From the NCBI GenBank assembly GCA_022568115.1, contig JADFFP010000008.1, positions 5,001-12,390 on the forward strand: a stretch of 7,390 nt of DNA, in the 5' to 3' direction. The stretch is from Pseudomonadota bacterium (GTDB taxonomy: Bacteria > Pseudomonadota > Alphaproteobacteria > Sphingomonadales > SMXR01). The position numbers and the translations under genes were made by a program. The notes beneath the pieces were generated by a model. It was not told where the DNA came from, searched no databases, and was given only the letters and a program-made list of their open reading frames with translations. Positions 5,687 to 7,390 of the stretch are shown here, in pieces. Position 1 is the first letter of the stretch; the number at the start of each line of letters is the position of its first letter.

Positions 5687-6654
5687 GGCAGGATCACCTC
5701 CACCGGCTGGCCGGGCTTTAAGGGGAAGCCGGCCGGGTCATCGGGCCAGGCCTCGATCATGAACACCAGTTTCTGGCGCGCTTCGGCGGAATAGATCACC
5801 GGCGGGGTGAACTCGGCTTCGGGTGAAATATAGCTGATGGTTCCGGCCACCCCGGGGCCGCAGCCGTCACACAGCATCAGCACCGGATCGCCGTATGAAA
5901 CCGAAGCCAGTGAGGCTTCCGGGATGAAAAACCTGATCTTTACGTTCTCCGGCGGTAGCAGGCTGACCACCGCCTGGCCTTTCGGGATGAATTCACCGGC
6001 GCGGAAAAATGTCTCGAACACCAGGGCATCCGCGGGAGCGCCGGCGCGGCGCTTGGAAAGCACAAAACGGGCCTTGTCGAGGCTGGCCTCGGCCTGTCTG
6101 ATGCCGGCGTTGGCGGCGGCAACCTGGTCTACCCGGGCCGGCAGCTGGGCGGTCACCAGCATCGCCTCCAGCTCATCAACCCGGCCCCTGGCGCGTTCAA
6201 AGACGGCTTCGGCCTGATCGACGGCCTGCTTTGAGGTGTTGTCGCTGAGCAGCAGATTTTTCTGGCGCTCGAGCGTGATCGCCGCCAGCTCCAGCTCGGC
6301 CCCGGCTTGTTCCTTTTGGGACAAAAGGGCGTCAATTTCGCTATCGCGCAGCCCTTTCAGAAGATTGTCGCGGAAGAAACGGGCCTGCTCCAATGCTGCT
6401 TCGGCCTCGGCCGCGGCGGCTTGTTCGGCAACGCTTTCCAGGGCAAAAAGCGGATCCCCGCTCTTGACCCAATCGCCGCGGGCAACCGAAAGGCTTATCA
6501 AGGTCCCGCCCTCGGGCAGCGCCACCCGCAGGTACTCGCCCTCGGCATAGCCGAACCAGCGGACTTCCGGCTCACCGGAATAGAGGGTGTAGGTGAAAAT
6601 GGCGATCGCCGCCAAAGCCAGGCCGGAAAGGATTTTGTTCAAATGTTTTTTCAT
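5683..6654 (-). CDS. HlyD-family periplasmic membrane fusion protein (YbhG-like)
   Basis: A 323-residue adaptor linking an inner-membrane ABC exporter to the outer membrane. Residues 1-25 are a signal anchor (KKHLNK, then LSGLALAAIAIFTYTLYS). The first lipoyl half-motif (ALPEGGTLISLSVARGDWVK, then SGDPLFAL) is at 45-72. A long Ala/Glu-rich coiled-coil hairpin covers about 73-200. The second lipoyl half (RAGEFIPKGQAVVSLLPPE) is at about 218-236, then a beta-barrel domain. Residues 261-266 (LCDGCG) carry two cysteines, and ISPEAEFTPPVIYSAEARQK (274-293), then LVFMIEAWP, is the conserved stretch of this subgroup. The start ATG is preceded by AAGGGGGCAGGGAG. The gene lies 13 bases after tetR and overlaps the ATPase by four bases. 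With the ATPase and permease it should form a tripartite exporter using a TolC-like outer-membrane channel encoded elsewhere. Confidence 0.92.
   Translation of the reverse strand: MKKHLNKILSGLALAAIAIFTYTLYSGEPEVRWFGYAEGEYLRVALPEGGTLISLSVARGDWVKSGDPLFALESVAEQAAAAEAEAALEQARFFRDNLLKGLRDSEIDALLSQKEQAGAELELAAITLERQKNLLLSDNTSKQAVDQAEAVFERARGRVDELEAMLVTAQLPARVDQVAAANAGIRQAEASLDKARFVLSKRRAGAPADALVFETFFRAGEFIPKGQAVVSLLPPENVKIRFFIPEASLASVSYGDPVLMLCDGCGPGVAGTISYISPEAEFTPPVIYSAEARQKLVFMIEAWPDDPAGFPLKPGQPVEVILP
5692..5701 (-). promoter_or_regulatory. Extended Shine-Dalgarno site for the ATPase gene
   Basis: On the - strand this reads GGAGGTGATC, a ten-base perfect match to the anti-Shine-Dalgarno end of bacterial 16S rRNA. 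It lies inside the last codons of the HlyD gene (Val-Glu-Val-Ile). Nine bases separate GGAGGT from the GTG start. It supports the GTG start. Confidence 0.7.
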
Positions 6655-6667
6655 CTCCCTGCCCCCT

Positions 6668-7288
6668 TTAAGCCTTCAGGCCGCTGACCAGAATATCGCG
6701 GGCCGCCTTGATATGCGCTTTCGGGTCCAGCCCGATGCCATCGCGGATCACCGGGGTCTGGTTGATCAGCGCCAGCATCAGGAAAGGGGCCATCAGGATG
6801 CGCGCCGAAGCCTCGGGGTCGACCTTGCGGAATTCCCCGGTGGCGATGCCCTTTTCGATGATTTTGGTGAAAAACCCCTGGATGCGCAGGATCACGTTGT
6901 CACAATAATACCTGGCCAGTTCGGGAAAATTGTTAGCTTCAGCCAGGATGATCTTGGGGAATGTGCCGATCCGGGATTTGCCCAGCATCTCACCGAGGTG
7001 GCTGAACACTTCGTCGAGGAAATCAAGCACCGGGCCCTCGTGGACGTCCAGTCTGGCCTCGATCGGAGCGATGTTGAGGATCAGGGTATTTTCAACCACC
7101 CTCTTGAACAGCTCTTCCTTGTTGTCGAAATATAAATAAAGCGTACCTTTGGCAACCCCGGCGCGGGCCGCCACATCCTCCAGCCTGGTGGCGGCGAAGC
7201 CATTTTCGGCAAACAGTTCGAAGCCGGCCTCGAGTATCGCCGATTGCCTTGAGACGAGGTCTTTTTCTTGTTTCGGGATTGTCGTCAC
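6668..7288 (-). CDS. TetR/AcrR family transcriptional regulator of the export operon
   Basis: A 206-residue repressor of usual TetR length. The N-terminal DNA-binding domain covers about 14-62: ILEAGFELFAENGFAATRLE, then DVAARAGVAKGTLYLYFDNK, then EELF, a textbook TetR helix-turn-helix with the conserved GTLYLYF. Residues 70-206 are the helical ligand-binding and dimerisation domain, which is variable in the family; KIILAEANNFPELARYY is typical of the CecR/AcrR-like subgroup. The start is GTG at 7286-7288, with AAGGAGG (7294-7300) five bases upstream. It is the first gene of a single transcription unit with the membrane fusion protein, ATPase and permease, so it presumably represses its own operon by binding the palindrome at 7336-7363 and releases on binding an export substrate. 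The ligand is unknown. Confidence 0.95.
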   Translation of the reverse strand: MTTIPKQEKDLVSRQSAILEAGFELFAENGFAATRLEDVAARAGVAKGTLYLYFDNKEELFKRVVENTLILNIAPIEARLDVHEGPVLDFLDEVFSHLGEMLGKSRIGTFPKIILAEANNFPELARYYCDNVILRIQGFFTKIIEKGIATGEFRKVDPEASARILMAPFLMLALINQTPVIRDGIGLDPKAHIKAARDILVSGLKA

Positions 7289-7293
7289 CGTCG

Positions 7294-7300
7294 CCTCCTT
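7294..7300 (-). promoter_or_regulatory. Shine-Dalgarno site supporting the GTG start of tetR
   Basis: On the - strand AAGGAGG, a full consensus site, five bases before GTG 7288. Confidence 0.7.
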
Positions 7301-7335
7301 GTCCGTTCCTCCGCGGCCCTCTTGTGCCCCTTGCC

Positions 7336-7363
7336 AAATATGACTGCCCCGTCAGTCATATTT
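7336..7363. promoter_or_regulatory. TetR operator palindrome
   Basis: AAATATGACTG (7336-7346) and CAGTCATATTT (7353-7363) are a perfect 11-bp inverted repeat with a 6-bp spacer. TGAC/GTCA half sites of this kind are common operators of TetR repressors. It lies about 50 bases upstream of the tetR start and overlaps the predicted -10 hexamer, where a bound repressor would block transcription of the whole export operon. Confidence 0.8.
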
Positions 7364-7387
7364 AGGAGAGGTTTGATAAAAAGGCAA
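7359..7387 (-). promoter_or_regulatory. Candidate sigma-70 promoter of the tetR export operon
   Basis: On the - strand TTGCCT (7382-7387), 17 bases, TAAATA (7359-7364). Each hexamer is a partial match (4 and 3 of 6), but the spacing is ideal and the -10 sits inside the operator arm. The untranslated leader would be about 65 bases. Confidence 0.45.
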
Positions 7388-7390
7388 GAT

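Overview
The window looks like chromosomal DNA from an alphaproteobacterium. The evidence is the C-terminal barrel of an alphaproteobacterial-style S8 serine protease autotransporter, an orphan Flp (type IVb) pilin, and a PadR regulator paired with a HAAS-type membrane protein. The genus cannot be read from the sequence. The left and right parts are moderately GC-rich and densely coding. The middle (about 2700-3600) is visibly more AT-rich, with small genes and non-coding structure.

Layout. Positions 1-929 (+): 3' end of a secreted or autotransported S8-type protease, ending in an outer-membrane beta-barrel. Positions 1047-1370 (+): a reading frame that looks like a frameshifted relic, whose tail resembles the membrane tail of family-2 glycosyltransferases, followed by a hairpin plus T run. 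Positions 1392-2682 (-): a two-gene unit, padR-like regulator then a HAAS-type six-helix membrane protein, 4 bases apart, with a palindromic operator over the promoter at about 2708-2749. Positions 2763-2971: no intact gene, only a short coding-like tail. Positions 2972-3151 (-): an orphan Flp pilin of 59 residues. Positions 3229-3320: a perfect 28-bp inverted repeat. Positions 3315-3488 (-): an unannotated-looking 57-residue two-helix membrane protein with a promoter placed so that its mRNA could be leaderless.

Positions 3600-7288 (-): a compact export operon transcribed right to left: TetR regulator, HlyD-type membrane fusion protein, ABC ATPase, ABC-2 permease. The last three overlap or nearly touch (GTGA and ATGA overlaps). 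An 11-bp-arm palindrome upstream of tetR (7336-7363) overlaps the predicted -10 and is the obvious autoregulatory operator. The arrangement resembles E. coli cecR-ybhGFSR, but it is reduced: one nucleotide-binding domain and one permease.

The least explained part is 2820-3600. Besides the orphan pilin, it holds the hairpin, the small membrane ORF, and two inverted, diverged copies of a segment reading QKxxIVEPETxPE in one frame, whose differences are largely synonymous. No CRISPR array, rRNA, tRNA or complete insertion sequence was seen.
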